A stretch of DNA of 64,000 nucleotides from Physella acuta (GCF_028476545.1 NW_026732323.1:328501-392500); one strand, 5' to 3'. Counted from the first letter of the stretch, positions 12,680 to 24,990 are shown. Made by a program: numbers and translations. The notes: generated by a model not told the origin, from the sequence alone.

Positions 12680-14060
12680 AATATTACCTTCGCCTAGATG
12701 AATTTAATTGATTATTTAATTTAAATTTAGTTAGATTTTATGACATATTTTCTATGTGTAATAGTTATGAACCTTGTCCATTGCGTCTTAAACAATACAG
12801 AGCAGAAACAAAATCACAACTACAGAGATCAACAAGTTTTTACACGACACACTTAACAGAGGAGTCACGTGGTTCACGTATCACGTTTCACACCACCCAG
12901 TTGGCACAATAGTCACGTGTTTCATTAATTACGTCACTAATCAGTACAGAGTAGACTTGAACATTGGCATTGATCAGCTCGCAAAAATCGATCGCTTTAA
13001 CCAATTTGTACCGTTCTAATGCGATAATTTCCCTTACTAACCGTAACCCACTACACCCCTAATGCAATAACCAGCATGTACCAATCAATGGCGATCAAAT
13101 CAATTACTGTAACCCAGATGTACATCTCCAAATCCATCTATCCCGTGTAAAACGTAAATCTAACTTTTTTTTTGCTCGTGGTAAATGCTCACCCCGTCCA
13201 TGTTAGCGGCCAGCATTGAAATGTAATTCCCCTAAAAAGAAACACGGCCATTTGTCTGTTTTCACATAGAGAATAGATGTATAGGACAAGGGCGTTAAGG
13301 ATGAGCTGTGAGATGCAGCTCGATTTGTTCCCCTTAATATCTACATTTTTTTCTCCAAGCGTGTTTCTCCAATAAATTAACTGGCTGTTTTAAACTAGAT
13401 TCACGTGTAATGAACATGGTGTTGTTTTCAAATAATTTATGTTTTAGTTACAGGGTAGGTGTCTGGTTCTACATTCTAGAAGTATTTTTGTACTGCACTA
13501 GATTGTTTATGATTAAATTCTCTCATATTATATTTTCTCCATTTTTTTGGCTTTAAAAAAAATAAATGTCAAAATACATCGCTGCAGAATTCTCATAATC
13601 TATACTGAACTTTGTATTTGTGGGGTGGGGCACTTGAAATTTTCGGGGGGCGGTAGACTTTCTTCGGGGGGGGGGGGGGCGGACACTGTTAAAAGTATCT
13701 ATTTTCTATATAAATTATATAAATTTCATTTCGTTCGGGGGGACGGTAAAAATTTAAAATTTTTCGGGGGGCTTTGCCCCCCCCCCCCCCCGAAGAGATG
13801 CCTGGAAGAAACTCTGATCCTAGTGCATGTACTGGCTTAATGTTTGATTAAATTGACCTTTTTTATTTACCGACTTGGGCATATACTGTCTGTATGTATA
13901 GTTAAATTGACCTTTTCTGTACATCAATCCTTGTGTAAATATTGAACGTGTGTATGAGCCTTGAACTACGTGTTAATGTTGATGTAATCAAGCGTACACG
14001 TGAGTCAGAAACTCAAGTAACCAACATATCTGTATAGCAATAGTAGACACTCTGGCATAG
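12680..14060. other. Unique intergenic or intronic DNA
   Basis: AT-rich unique sequence without a recognisable gene up to the possible exon at 14064, apart from the G-rich TIR element listed separately. Confidence 0.5.
13620..13816 (+). mobile_element. G-rich TIR element, right part
   Basis: A G-rich segment whose right end reads CCTGGAAGAAACTCTG. It shares blocks with 53741-53940, in the same orientation: CACTTGAAATTTTCG, GCGGTAGACTTTCTTCG, and a central stretch around CTATATAAATT. The other copy starts with CAGTGTTTCTTCCAG, which is nearly the reverse complement of this right end, so the two together define TIRs of about 16 bp. A non-autonomous DNA transposon, family not identified. Its G-runs vary in length. 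Confidence 0.6.
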
Positions 14061-14063
14061 ATC

Positions 14064-14128
14064 ATGGACCAGTCTATCGAACTCTGGAAAAATTGGCGCC
14101 TTCCTAGCAGGGCTGGTAATTTTTACAG
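14064..14128 (+). CDS. Possible first coding exon, unknown gene
   Basis: An ATG opens 21 codons plus two bases, giving MDQSIELWKNWRLPSRAGNF and a further Tyr. It runs straight into a strong donor, ACAG|GTGAGA, at 14129; without splicing the frame stops at once. The mixed codon use and the good donor are what an initial coding exon looks like, but it is short and I found no partner exon in the following 35 kb. Family not recognised. Chance is a real alternative. Confidence 0.22.
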
Positions 14129-14963
14129 GTGAGAAAAGGCTAATTGGAGTAAATAGTTGTAATTATCGGCTTATCACCGTATCACATATTTTTAACAGCT
14201 GGTTGTAGAGTTATTTTACACGTGTATCAGAGATCATCGTGAGTACATTTTGTGTTAGCATCTAGATATATGGAATATTAGGGACATTATGTGATTTTAC
14301 AGAGGGAAAACGGTCAAAACAGTGGGGGAGGGGAATCAGGATATATGACAATGTAAACGTTATGGCATTAGCTGACAGATTCAGGCTTCACGAGAGGATG
14401 AGTTTCATTCAACCCCAGGCACGGTTGATATGACAAAAATATCACACTTGATCTTAGAATATGTATCATATGACAGACCGCAATGTTTGACAGGATGAAA
14501 ATCTGACAGGAACAAGTCAAATCAAACGTTGAGAAATATACGACCAAACTATAATCCAGATATCAAACAAAGAAGTTTTCAGTATAAGTATATTTCGCCT
14601 TCTCTACTTACAATAGCGGACAAATGTTAATTACTATAAAAACATTGTACAGAATGGTTTAACATAATATTATCTACATTTAAAGAAAAAGTGAACGTAA
14701 AATTTCTAATAAAATGGCCATTAAATGTTACGAGTGCTATTGCTGGTTAAATAATTAATGGACACGAAGTCAGTGTCTGTGTAGAGAAGTTCAATAGAAC
14801 AATACGTTGTCCTAGAACTCATTAATATCTGGTTACAATGATGCAGAGACAAAGAGTTCATTAATTAATTATTGTAGCTTTAGAATAATTCGAATCCACC
14901 AAGAAGAAAAAATGCAATGAAATATATTTTTATTTTTTTTCCCCTAGAATAGATCTAGCATTG

Positions 14964-15205
14964 TGGGACGGCGTGGTCGATTGGTAGAGAGTTTGGCTGC
15001 CAGTCTAGAAGTCTCAAGAATTGTGACTGAATGACGTTGCTGAGTGCACCCAGCTGTGATTGTTACCTGACTGACGTTGGGGAAAGTTAAAGCGGCTGGC
15101 CATACTGCTGACCACACCATTCATTCATATACCGGTGTAAAGAAACATATGAACTCTACTTCATCCCCCCAATGGATCGCTAGGTCTAAAAATAAATCTT
15201 TACTT
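14964..15205 (+). mobile_element. tRNA-derived SINE
   Basis: The head carries an A-box-like GTGGTCGATTGGTAGAG. The body carries blocks shared with the other SINE pieces in this window: GTTACCTGACTGACGTTGGG, then GCGGCTGGCCATACTGCTGA, then GAACTCTACTTCATC and a CCAATGG near the end. The tail ends in an AATAAATCTTTACTT motif that also occurs at about 3470-3500. The B box has decayed. Confidence 0.7.
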
Positions 15206-15208
15206 CCT

Positions 15209-15850
15209 TTTTACTTTCTCGAATATACTAAGTATAGAGAAAGTATTGTAATCGTGCAAAAAAAAAATCGAGATTTTTACAAATCTCGACGTTTTACACC
15301 TCATTGATACGGAAAAACATAATTTTGCAATCTTGTCCGTATGTCTGTGTGTCTGTCTGTGTGTCTGTGTGTAAACACGATAACTTGAGTACCGTTACAG
15401 CTAGGTTGATGAAATTTCATATATAAGTATTTTATCAAAATCGTAGATCCTGATCAACTTTTGAGCGATTTCCGATAACCGGAAGTGGTACTTTTTCTAC
15501 TTTGAATTTTTAAACTTGAGTACTATTTCAGATAGATAAATGAAATTTCACATGTAAGCAAAAGATCAAATTCTCTACCTTCTATCAAATTTTGAGTAAT
15601 TTCCATTGACCGGAAGTACTAATATACGCTATTTCCGATTTCTCAAAAAACGCATGTACATTTATATAGTACTAATAATATTGCGCACTATTATGCACAT
15701 TTTGTTTTGGCGTTCGCTTGGTGCGCAATTCTTTTTTCTATGAGATTCTATTATATTTTTAAAAGTTTAAGTAATTTAAAATCATGTCTATATTCCGAGT
15801 TATATAAGAATATTCGAGAAAGTTTAGGGGAGATCACTCCCGGTTTATTT
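15209..15850 (+). mobile_element. Non-autonomous TIR element, family T, copy A
   Basis: An element of about 640 bp starts with ACTTTCTCGAATATAC. Its right side contains the inverse ATATTCGAGAAAGT, followed by a conserved tail with the small palindrome GGGAGATCACTCCC and GGTTTATTT. Three related copies lie at 26545, 27551 and 31516. It has a GTCTGTGTGT microsatellite near the left end and no transposase frame. It inserted just after the SINE tail. Superfamily not recognised. The 3' hairpin recalls Helitrons, but no CTRR end is present. Confidence 0.75.
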
Positions 15851-16854
15851 CCACTACACCTAGTACTGAAGATTCCTAAAACGGAAACTGATCTTTTATT
15901 TTGGTGTACGCAATGATGAAGTAGATAAAAAAAAAAACAATACCCCCCCCCCCTCACCTGCGGTGTTCTTTCTCTTTTCTATAGCAGCTAGTAACAGTAC
16001 TAACAGTAACACTCTCCCGAACGTGATGTAGTGTAATCGTACGCTTACAGTACCACTGCACTGAATTTGATGTAGGATAATAGTTATACTTACAGTACCA
16101 TTGAATGTGATTTGAATCCGATTTCATTTCAGTTAAATAAACTTTTAAAATGATTTACACAATACAACCCGCATGATGGGACAATTTGGGTCTAGAATGT
16201 ACAACCCAAATCATAAAACAAGCTAGGTCAAATGTTAACAAAAAACCATCATTGGACAGCGTGGGTCAATGTCTAAAAGGGTAGGATGACAGTTAACATG
16301 CCCGTGATTTATGTCTGACTGGTCACGACACGGGTTTATACACGGGTCTCTACACGTGTCAGTCTCCACGCTGACCCCTATCACCCCGGACAGAATACCA
16401 AGAGCATGAAGTTCACAGCAATTCCGTCATCTTTTTGGTTTTTAACGAAAATGCTTTTTATCAGGAAATTTAAAATATTAATTGTTCCACTCACGATTCC
16501 ATTTCTGAGGAATCTTTTTTAAATTCCTAAATGATGTGACTCAGCTTCCAGTTGCCAGAAATTAAGTATTCCAGCAACATGCGGTAATTAAAAATAATCT
16601 TAACATTAATCCATTACAAAAAAATTTAAGTTTCTCATACTATAATGGTTTTTTTCTTGGCGGATCATTTTGATGTAGCAAAATTAAAACAGATTAAAAA
16701 CTGGCAGAGTTATGCGTTCTTTTCATTTAAATACGTCGCAATAAATTACAAAAAATGTATTTTAAAAATGCGTTAACAGTTTTCTAATTCAGAATTTTCC
16801 CCATTTCCCTCACTTAAGATTAGAGCTAGAATTGCTATTTTCCGTGTTCAGACA

Positions 16855-17350
16855 GGCAGTCCACAACCACACCCCCACAAATCGTCCACAACCACAACCA
16901 CTACCACATCCCCACAAACCGTCCACAACCTCAACCACACCCACACCCCCACAAACCGTCCACAACCACAACCACAACCACATCCCCACAAACCGTCCAC
17001 AACCTCAACCACACCCCCAGAAACCGTCCAAAACCACAACCACACTTCCACAAACCGTCCACAACCACACCTCCACAAACCCTCCACAACCACAACCACA
17101 CCCACACAAACCGTCCACAACCACAACCACACCCCCACAAACCGTCCACAACCACAACCACACCCCCACAAACCGTACACAGCCACACCCCCACAAACCG
17201 TCCACAACCACAAACACACCCCCATCCCTACCCCATCTTACTGACACCAATTAAATCATCTCCACGTCCAACCGTCCAAATACCCTCCACAACCACACAC
17301 CCACAAACCGACCACAGCCACACACCCACAAACCCTACACAGCCACACAG
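16855..17350. repeat. C/A-rich minisatellite
   Basis: About 500 bp of imperfect 24-30 bp units around CACAAACCGTCCACAACCAC. Almost all of the plus strand is A and C, so both strands stay open in several frames. Not coding. Confidence 0.93.
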
Positions 17351-17584
17351 CCACAAAGCCGACTCACTGTTTTAATTTCTTGTTGCCTAGAGAAGCAGGA
17401 ACCGCTGGGATAGTTATAAAACGCTCAAAGATAGAAGATAGATACAGGGACAATAATAGGACAATGGGAAACAATAGAACAACAGCGAGAAAAAAATAGG
17501 ACACAAACTCGCGGTTGGTAGGAGATTGAAAGAACTGTGATAGAGAAACAGTTTGGCAACAACATACCATCAACATGTCATGTC

Positions 17585-17900
17585 ATTTCGTTTAGGTTTT
17601 TATCATACATTGCATAGTTATTTCAGTTAGGTTTTTATCATACATTGCATAGTTATTTCATTTAGGTTTTTATCATACATTGTATAGTTATTTCATTTAG
17701 GTTTTTATCATACATTGCATAGTTATTTCATTTAGGTTTTTATCATACATTGCATAGTTATTTCATTTAGGTTTTTATCATACATTGCATAGTTATTTCA
17801 TTTAGGTTTTTATCATACATTGCATAGTTATTTCATTTAGGTTTTTATCATACATTGCATAGTTATTTCATTTAGGTTTTTATCATACTTCGCAAAGTCA
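17585..17900. repeat. 35-bp minisatellite
   Basis: About nine copies of a 35-bp unit (core TAGGTTTTTATCATACATTG), nearly identical to each other, decaying into diverged copies up to about 18020. Confidence 0.95.
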
Positions 17901-18179
17901 TTTCATTAGTCTTTGCCATTTAAGTCACTTATATAGTTTTTTTTCGTCATCTTAGTCAAGGTCATCAATTTAGGTTTTCGTCAGTCTCGGAAAAGTCATT
18001 TAATTTAGATTTTTGTCACCCAAGGCAACGATTGAATTAAACAGCACTTGTTATGGGGCGGGTATCACCAGCAAGCGACGACTTGCTTTAATGATGTTCA
18101 CGTGGTGTTTTAACTTTACATAATTGCACGCGCACAATCTCCTCACATCAGCGCACTTGAAACCTGGACTTTTTTTAGG

Positions 18180-18505
18180 TGAGGTATTTAGAAGTTTGAA
18201 TTTTGTACTGGTGGAGTTTTTAGGTGCTATATTTAGAAGTTTGAATATTATAATTTTATTATACTAATGGAGTTTTTAGGTGCTGTATTTAGAAGTTTGA
18301 ATATTATAATTTTATTATACTAATGGAGTTTTTAGGTGCTGTATTTAGAAGTTTGATAATTGTACTGATGGTGTTTTTATGTGCTGTATTTAAAAGTTTG
18401 ATAATTGTACTGATGGTGTTTTTATGTGCTGTATTTAAAAGTTTGATAATTGTACTGATGGTGTTTTTATGTGCTGTATTTAGAAGTTTGAATACTGTAC
18501 CATTG
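18180..18505. repeat. Tandem repeat, 47-63 bp units
   Basis: Units built on TTTTTAGGTGCTGTATTTAG and AAGTTTGA repeat about seven times. The first are longer because of an ATTATAATTTTATTATACTA insert; the last share GATAATTGTACTGATGGTG. The hydrophobic open frame across them is a repeat artefact. Confidence 0.9.
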
Positions 18506-18924
18506 GTATTGTAGTTAACAGCGCTAGTTTTGAACAGGCCAGTTAAGTTAACAAACGGAACTTGTTAATCAGCTAATCCTCAGAAACGTTGCATTAAAAC
18601 CAAGTGCAACCATGACACACAATTGTGTGTGTGTGTGTGGGGGGGGGGGGGCCTCTAACTGGCTTCGACATATTAATTTTTTGGGGGGTGGGGGGGGGGG
18701 AACCACGACGACGACTACGCCTATATTCTTGTGAGTTTTTAATCCCATTCTTTATTTCAAACCTGCTTTTATTTACTTCACTGACTGTTGACTTAACTAT
18801 TCGTATTTAAAAAAAAAAAAAAACAAACAACAAACCAACAGCAGAAGTCTAAAGGCATCTATTGGCAGTTACCTACTTAGCCTATCCTTTAAAATGCCCC
18901 CTCCCTCTATACAGCACCGTGTGT

Positions 18925-19047
18925 GTTAAGTCTCTGGGTATTTAGTTAGAAACTTTGTATGACAGAAACATCACGTAAACCGTGTAGAGTCTCTGGGTAT
19001 TTGGTTGGAAACTTTGTATGACAGAAACATCACGTAAACCGTGTAGA
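18925..19047. repeat. Two-copy direct duplication (about 60 bp)
   Basis: Two adjacent copies run from CTCTGGGTATTT through GAAACTTTGTATGACAG to ACCGTGTAGAGT, with very few differences. Confidence 0.85.
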
Positions 19048-19109
19048 GTTCCTGCACACATTAATTCACCCTCATCCCCACTCTCTAGTAACCGAATACA
19101 GCATCGATT

Positions 19110-19300
19110 CTGTATGGTATCGATCTGACGAGTTTCAGTTACTGGTATCGTTCTATATTTCTACAGTATCGATCTTACCAGGCAGAGTAACTGGTATCGT
19201 CCTGTATTTCTACAGTATCGATCTTACCAGGCCGAGTAACTGGTATCGTCCTGTATTTCTACAGTATCGATCTTACCAGCCGAGTCACTTGTATCGTTCT
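19110..19300. repeat. Short tandem repeat, about 48 bp x 4
   Basis: Units contain TATTTCTACAGTATCGATCT and ACTGGTATCG, about four copies. The last diverges into the SINE that follows. Confidence 0.8.
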
Positions 19301-19314
19301 GTATCTCTGAAGTA

Positions 19315-19480
19315 TCGTTAGACCCAAAAGTATCTAGTTTAGATCCCAGGGTCGAGCCTTTAGGACGTCTCTGAGCCCACCCAGGTCTAATGGGTACCTG
19401 ACTCACGTTGGGAAAACAAAAACGGCTGGGGCATGCCGAGTTCACTGAAACAGATGAACCCTACTTCGTCTACCCCATGT
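19315..19480 (+). mobile_element. SINE fragment (body and 3' part)
   Basis: It shares the family body: CTAATGGGTACCTGACTCAC, GTTGGGAAAAC, GGCTGGGGCATGCCGAG, AACCCTACTTCGTCTACCCC. The tRNA head is degraded or missing. Confidence 0.6.
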
Positions 19481-20039
19481 GTCTTGGGCAGTAACTGGAA
19501 AAGATGTACAATGTACACAATTATTGTCAGCCTGTCTGATTTGTGTACATTCTAGACCGCATAATGCTGTACACAACTTGTCTGATCATAACGACCTGCC
19601 ATGTACACATTGGTTGTCTGATTAGTGTACAATCTCAAGCTGTACACAATTTGTGTTTGAATAAGGTGTACAATATGTTTGAGTTTGCTGTCTTCCAATT
19701 GCTTGTTATAAAATACACCCCCGACCCCCATGGCATGTCTTTGTGTCAGTTTTGTTTATTGAGCGAGGATTTTAAAACATGAACGCTACCTGCAGCGTTA
19801 TAAATAATTGGAGCTTTTTATTTTACTAAAGGGGATATGTAAAGTGGGGAGGGGGGGGGGGGGCTACTCATACAAATAAAAATAAGCTCCATATGGGCAG
19901 ATAAAGAGGGGTAAAGGCTTTAGTTATATTGTCCCTTGGAGCCATTGTGTTGTGAGGTATAGGTTTAACTGATCTCATTACTTGAATCCCGTGCTTTCAG
20001 TGTTTGACTTGAGTTTGTTCTGCGAATCCCCGCCAAGGA

Positions 20040-20145
20040 AAGGAAGGTGCGAGGACCTTTGACCACAGGTGCTTTGACCATAGGGGTTTGACCATAGGGG
20101 TTTTGACCACAGAGGAGCTTTGACCATAGGGGCTTTGACCATAAC
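20040..20145. repeat. Short minisatellite (about 15 bp unit)
   Basis: Five or six copies of a unit close to GGGCTTTGACCATAG or GGGTTTTGACCACAG. Confidence 0.8.
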
Positions 20146-20869
20146 CGAACGGAACACATGAATAAGTACACACTAGACTACAATGTAAAATAAAAATAGT
20201 TTTAGAGAAATTATTCCACTTTATTTTTCTCATCTAACTAGCAAAGCAATGAAATGAGATTTCCCGAAAGGCGCTGTTTTATAAATTAATGATAATAGTG
20301 TTAACATAATCATCTATAAATTAAAACATGAATTTGACATATTTGTGACTTTATCTTGAAAGGTGTTAATTTGGTATAACCTATGCATAAATGGTATTGC
20401 CTAAACTGTATATTACCTACATTTCGCTGTAAATACACGTGGTATTACCTTAACAACATCACCACTATATCGCGCGCAAACTCTGCTTTACCCGACATTT
20501 CAATCATTATTGAACTGCACGCTACTAGGGTACATTTCCATTTCAGCTAGGTTTTCATGAGTTAAATGGAATCACTAGAGGCCCCATTAAGCCTGCCTGT
20601 AGATAGGTGTGGCTGATAGACTACACATTTATCTCCAGTTAGCGAACCTGATTTTGTTCTATTCGGAGGAAACCGTCGATGGCTAAATTGGAAAGTAACC
20701 TAGTGTACGTCTTACTGAAATCAGCAATACAAATAATCTGCTTGTAATTTAAAGAACTTTAAAAAACAAACAACGGCGCATGATTATTTAGTGGTGGTGG
20801 TGTGGGGGTGGGGGTATCTGGAGCAGAGGCAATGGCGCCGGCTAGATTTATGGCAATGGCGTCCGATTG

Positions 20870-21065
20870 GACCTAGCTAACAGCGCCCGTCTAGGCGTAC
20901 GCTAGTAGCATACGGCTAGGCGTATTTTAATGACCTTCCGTCTAGGCGTACGTTAGTAGCGTCCGTCTAGGCGTATTTTAATGACCTTCCGTCTAGGCGT
21001 ACGCTAGTATCATCCGTCTAGGCGTATTTTAATGGCTTCCCTCTAGGCGTACGTTAGTATTTTAA
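20870..21065. repeat. Minisatellite with GTCTAGGCGTA core
   Basis: Seven or eight copies of GTCTAGGCGTA or a close variant alternate with ACGTTAGTAGC-type and TTTTAATGAC-type spacers, giving a composite period of about 56 bp. It is CpG-rich for this window. Confidence 0.85.
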
Positions 21066-21330
21066 TGACGCCCGACTAGCCTATATCCAGATAAATGGTG
21101 TACTGATTGAAGATGAACTATACCAAAAAAGCAACATTAGAGAACTACTTAACATAGTACAAATAAAAAAAGAACTAATTGACCCAGATGCAACAAAACC
21201 TAATAAGCATAGAACTAAGCGAGAACTAAGCCAAGATCTAAATGAGAACAAATTAATCAAGATTCAAAACAAGAACTATCTAAGCCCATTACTATTAGTT
21301 ATTTTGAAAAGTTTCATACAGAATCATTAG
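21061..21330 (+). other. Open frame without ATG, unknown
   Basis: About 88 codons are open on the plus strand with no ATG, ending in TAG at 21328-21330. The predicted peptide is rich in charged residues, for example QINGVLIEDELYQKSNIREL. It could be a piece of an old transposon protein or an internal exon, or chance in AT-rich DNA. No family recognised. Confidence 0.15.
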
Positions 21331-21524
21331 TGATTTTGGAACAAAATGTAAAGATCTAAATTAAAATTAGCCTCTGTTTTGGTCCTTAGATCGAACAAAC
21401 TGAAACCCAGCAAGCCAAACTTTTTAAAGTCGCCTCTCAGAACAGAAGTATCGGATTAATTAAAAAAATAAATCCACTTTAGTCCAAACTTAAACTCAAC
21501 TTTAGGAATAAAACGACAAATAAA

Positions 21525-24500
21525 GTACAGCTCGCCTCCTAAAACCAAATAGTACAGCTCGCCTCCTAAAACCACAGAGTACAGCTCGCCTCCTAAAACC
21601 ATAGAGTACAGCTCGCCTCCTAAAACCAAATAGTACAGCTCGCCTCCTAAAAGCACAGAGTACAGCTCGCCTCCTAAAACCACAGAGTACAGCTCGCCTC
21701 CTAAAACCAAATAGTACAGCTCGCCTCCTAAAAGCACAGAGTACAGCTCGCCTCCTAAAACCATAGAGTACAGCTCGCCTCCTAAAACCAAATAGTACAG
21801 CCTCGCCTCCTAAAACCAAATAGTACAGCTCGCCTCCTAAAACCACAGAGTACAGCTCGCCTCCTAAAACCTTAGAGTACAGCTCGCCTCCTAAAACCAA
21901 ATAGTACAGCTCGCCTCCTAAAAGCACAGAGTACAGCTCGCCTCCTAAAACCACAGAGTACAGCTCGCCTCCTAAAACCAAATAGTACAGCTCGCCTCCT
22001 AAAACCACAGAGTACAGCTCGCCTCCTAAAAGCACAGAATACAGCTCGCCTCCTAAAACCATAGAGTACAGCTCGCCTCCTAAAACCAAATAGTACAGCT
22101 CGCCTCCTAAAACCAAATAGTACAGCCTCGCCTCCTAAAACCAAATAGTACAGCTCGCCTCCTAAAACCAAATAGTACAGCTCGCCTCCTAAAACAAAAT
22201 AGTACAGCTCGCCTCCTAAAAGCACAGAATATAGCTCGCCTCCTAAAACCATAGAGTACAGCTCGCCTCCTAAAACCAAATAGTACAGCTCGCCTCCTAA
22301 AACCAAATAGTACAGCTCGCCTCCTAAAACCATAGAGTACAGCTCGCCTCCTAAAACCAAATAGTACAGCTCGCCTCCTTAAAGCACAGAGTACAGCTCG
22401 CCTCCTAAAACCATAGAGTACAGCTCGCCTCCTAAAACCAAATAGTACAGCCTCGCCTCCTAAAACCAAATAGTACAGCTCGCCTCCTAAAACCACAGAG
22501 TACAGCTCGCCTCCTAAAACCTTAGAGTACAGCTCGCCTGCTAAAACCAAATAGTACAGCTCGCCTCCTAAAAGCACAGAGTACAGCTCGCCTCCTAAAA
22601 CCACAGAGTACAGCTCGCCTCCTAAAAGCACAGAATATAGCTCGCCTCCTAAAACCATAGAGTACAGCTCGCCTCCTAAAACCAAATAGTACAGCTCGCC
22701 TCCTAAAACCAAATAGTACAGCTCGCCTCCTAAAACCATAGAGTACAGCTCGCCTCCTAAAACCATAGAGTACAGCTCGCCTCCTAAAACCAAATAGTAC
22801 AGCTCGCCTCCTAAAACCACAGAGTACAGCCTCGCCTCCTAAAACCATAGAGTACATTAAACCACATAGTACAGCTCACCTCCTAAAACCAAATAGTACA
22901 GCTCGCCTCTAAAAAAACCACATAGTACAGCTCGCCTCCTAAAACCACAGAGTACAGCTCGCCTCCTAAAACCACATAGTACAGCTCGCCTCCTAAAACC
23001 ACAGAGTACAGCTCGCCTCCTAAAACCAAATAGTACAGCTCGCCTCCTAAAACCAAATAGTACAGCTCGCCTCCTAAAACCACAGAGTACAGCTCGCCTC
23101 CTAAAACCAAATAGTACAGCTCGCCTCCTAAAACCAAATAGTACAGCTCGCCTCCTAAAACCACATAGTACAGCTCGCCTCCTAAAACCACAGAGTACAG
23201 CTCGCCTCCTAAAACCACATAGTACAGCTCGCCTCCTAAAACCACAGAGTACAGCTCGCCTCCTAAAACCAAATAGTACAGCTCGCCTCCTAAAACCAAA
23301 TAGTACAGCTCGCCTCCTAAAACCACAGAGTACAGCTCGCCTCCTAAAACCAAATAGTACAGCTCGCCTCCTAAAACCAAATAGTACAGCTCGCCTCCTA
23401 AAACCACATAGTACAGCTCGCCTCCTAAAACCACATAGTACAGCTCGCCTCCTAAAACCACATAGTACAGCTCGCCTCCTAAAACCATAGAGTACAGCTC
23501 GCCTCCTAAAACCAAATAGTACAGCCTCGCCTCCTAAAACCAAATAGTACAGCTCGCCTCCTAAAACCAAATAGTACAGCTCGCCTCCTAAAACCACAGA
23601 GTACAGCTCGCCTCCTAAAACCATAGAGTACAGCTCGCCTCCTAAAACCAAATAGTACAGCTCGCCTCCTAAAACCAAATAGTACAGCTTCGCCTCCTAA
23701 AAGCACAGAGTACAGCTCGCCTCCTAAAACCAAATAGTACAGCCTCGCCTCCTAAAACCAAATAGTACAGCTCGCCTCCTAAAAGCACAGAATATAGCTC
23801 GCCTCCTAAAACCATAGAGTACAGCTCGCCTCCTAAAACCAAATAGTACAGCCTCGCCTCCTAAAACCAAATAGTACAGCTCGCCTCCTAAAAGTACAGA
23901 GTACAGCTCGCCTCCTAAAACCATAGAGTACAGCTCGCCTCCTAAAACCAAATAGTACAGCTCGCCTCCTAAAAGCACAGAGTACAGCTCGCCTCCTAAA
24001 AGCACAGAGTACAGCTCGCCTCCTAAAACCAAATAGTACAGCTCGCCTCCTAAAACCACATAGTACAGCCTCGCCTCCTAAAACCAAATAGTACAGCTCG
24101 CCTCCTAAAACCAAATAGTACAGCTCGCCTCCTAAAACCAAATAGTACAGCTCGCCTCCTAAAACCACATAGTACAGCTCGCCTCCTAAAACCAAATAGT
24201 ACAGCTCGCCTCCTAAAACCATAGAGTACAGCTCGCCTCCTAAAACCAAATAGTACAGCTCGCCTCCTAAAACCAAATAGTACAGCCTCGCCTCCTAAAA
24301 CCAAATAGTACAGCTCGCCCCCTAAAACCAAATAGTACAGCTCGCCTCCTAAAACAAAATAGTACAGCTCGCCTCCTAAAAGCACAGAGTACAGCTCGCC
24401 TCCTAAAACCATAGAGTACAGCTCGCCTCCTAAAACCATAGAGTACAGCTCGCCTCCTAAAAGCACAGAGTACAGCTCGCCTCCTAAAACCATAGAGTAC

Positions 24501-24990
24501 AGCTCGCCTCCTAAAACCATAGAGTACAGCTCGCCTCCTAAAACCAAATAGTACAGCTCGCCTCCTAAAACCAAATAGTACAGCTCGCCTCCTAAAAGCA
24601 CAGAGTACAGCTCGCCTCCTAAAACCATAGAGTACAGCTCGCCTCCTAAAACCATAGAGTACAGCTCGCCTCCTAAAAGCACAGAGTACAGCTCGCCTCC
24701 TAAAACCAAATAGTACAGTTCGCCTCCTAAAACCACAGAGTACAGCTCGCCTCCTAAAACCAAATAGTACAGTTCGCCTCCTAAAACCACAGAGTACAGC
24801 TCGCCTCCTAAAACCAAATAGTACAGCTCGCCTCCTAAAACCAAATAGTACAGTTCGCCTCCTAAAACCACAGAGTACAGCTCGCCTCCTAAAACCACAG
24901 AGTACAGCTCGTCCTCCTAAAACCATAGAGTACATTAAACCACATAGTACAGCTCACCTCCTAAAACCATAGAGTACATTAAACCACATA
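21525..24990. repeat. 27-bp minisatellite/satellite, about 128 copies
   Basis: About 3.46 kb of a 27-bp unit (core TACAGCTCGCCTCCTAAAAC). Units fall into a few variant classes after the core: CAAATAG, CACAGAG, CATAGAG, GCACAGAG and CACATAG. Because 27 is a multiple of three, the minus strand reads as long runs of a nine-residue repeat (VLGGELYYL type), and another frame gives FRRRAVLxG. Occasional 28-bp units switch the frame. A marker containing AGAGTACATTAAACCACATA occurs near 22850 and again, doubled, at 24930-24990, so a block of about 2.1 kb appears duplicated. I see no start context, splice sites or unique flanking coding sequence. Confidence 0.95.

Noticed and set aside
16832-17254. 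His/Pro/Thr-rich frame and Val/Trp/Gly-rich antisense frames
   Set aside because: Result of the C/A-rich tandem repeat.
20624-20690. Possible plus-strand small internal exon (SEPDFVLFGGNRRWLNWK)
   Set aside because: Acceptor and donor are only fair, the exon is very short, and no neighbouring exon was found.
21456-24935. A set of minus-strand frames of 75-282 codons with VLGGELY or FRRRAVL repeats
   Set aside because: By-products of a 27-bp minisatellite, with no unique coding sequence, start context or splice sites.
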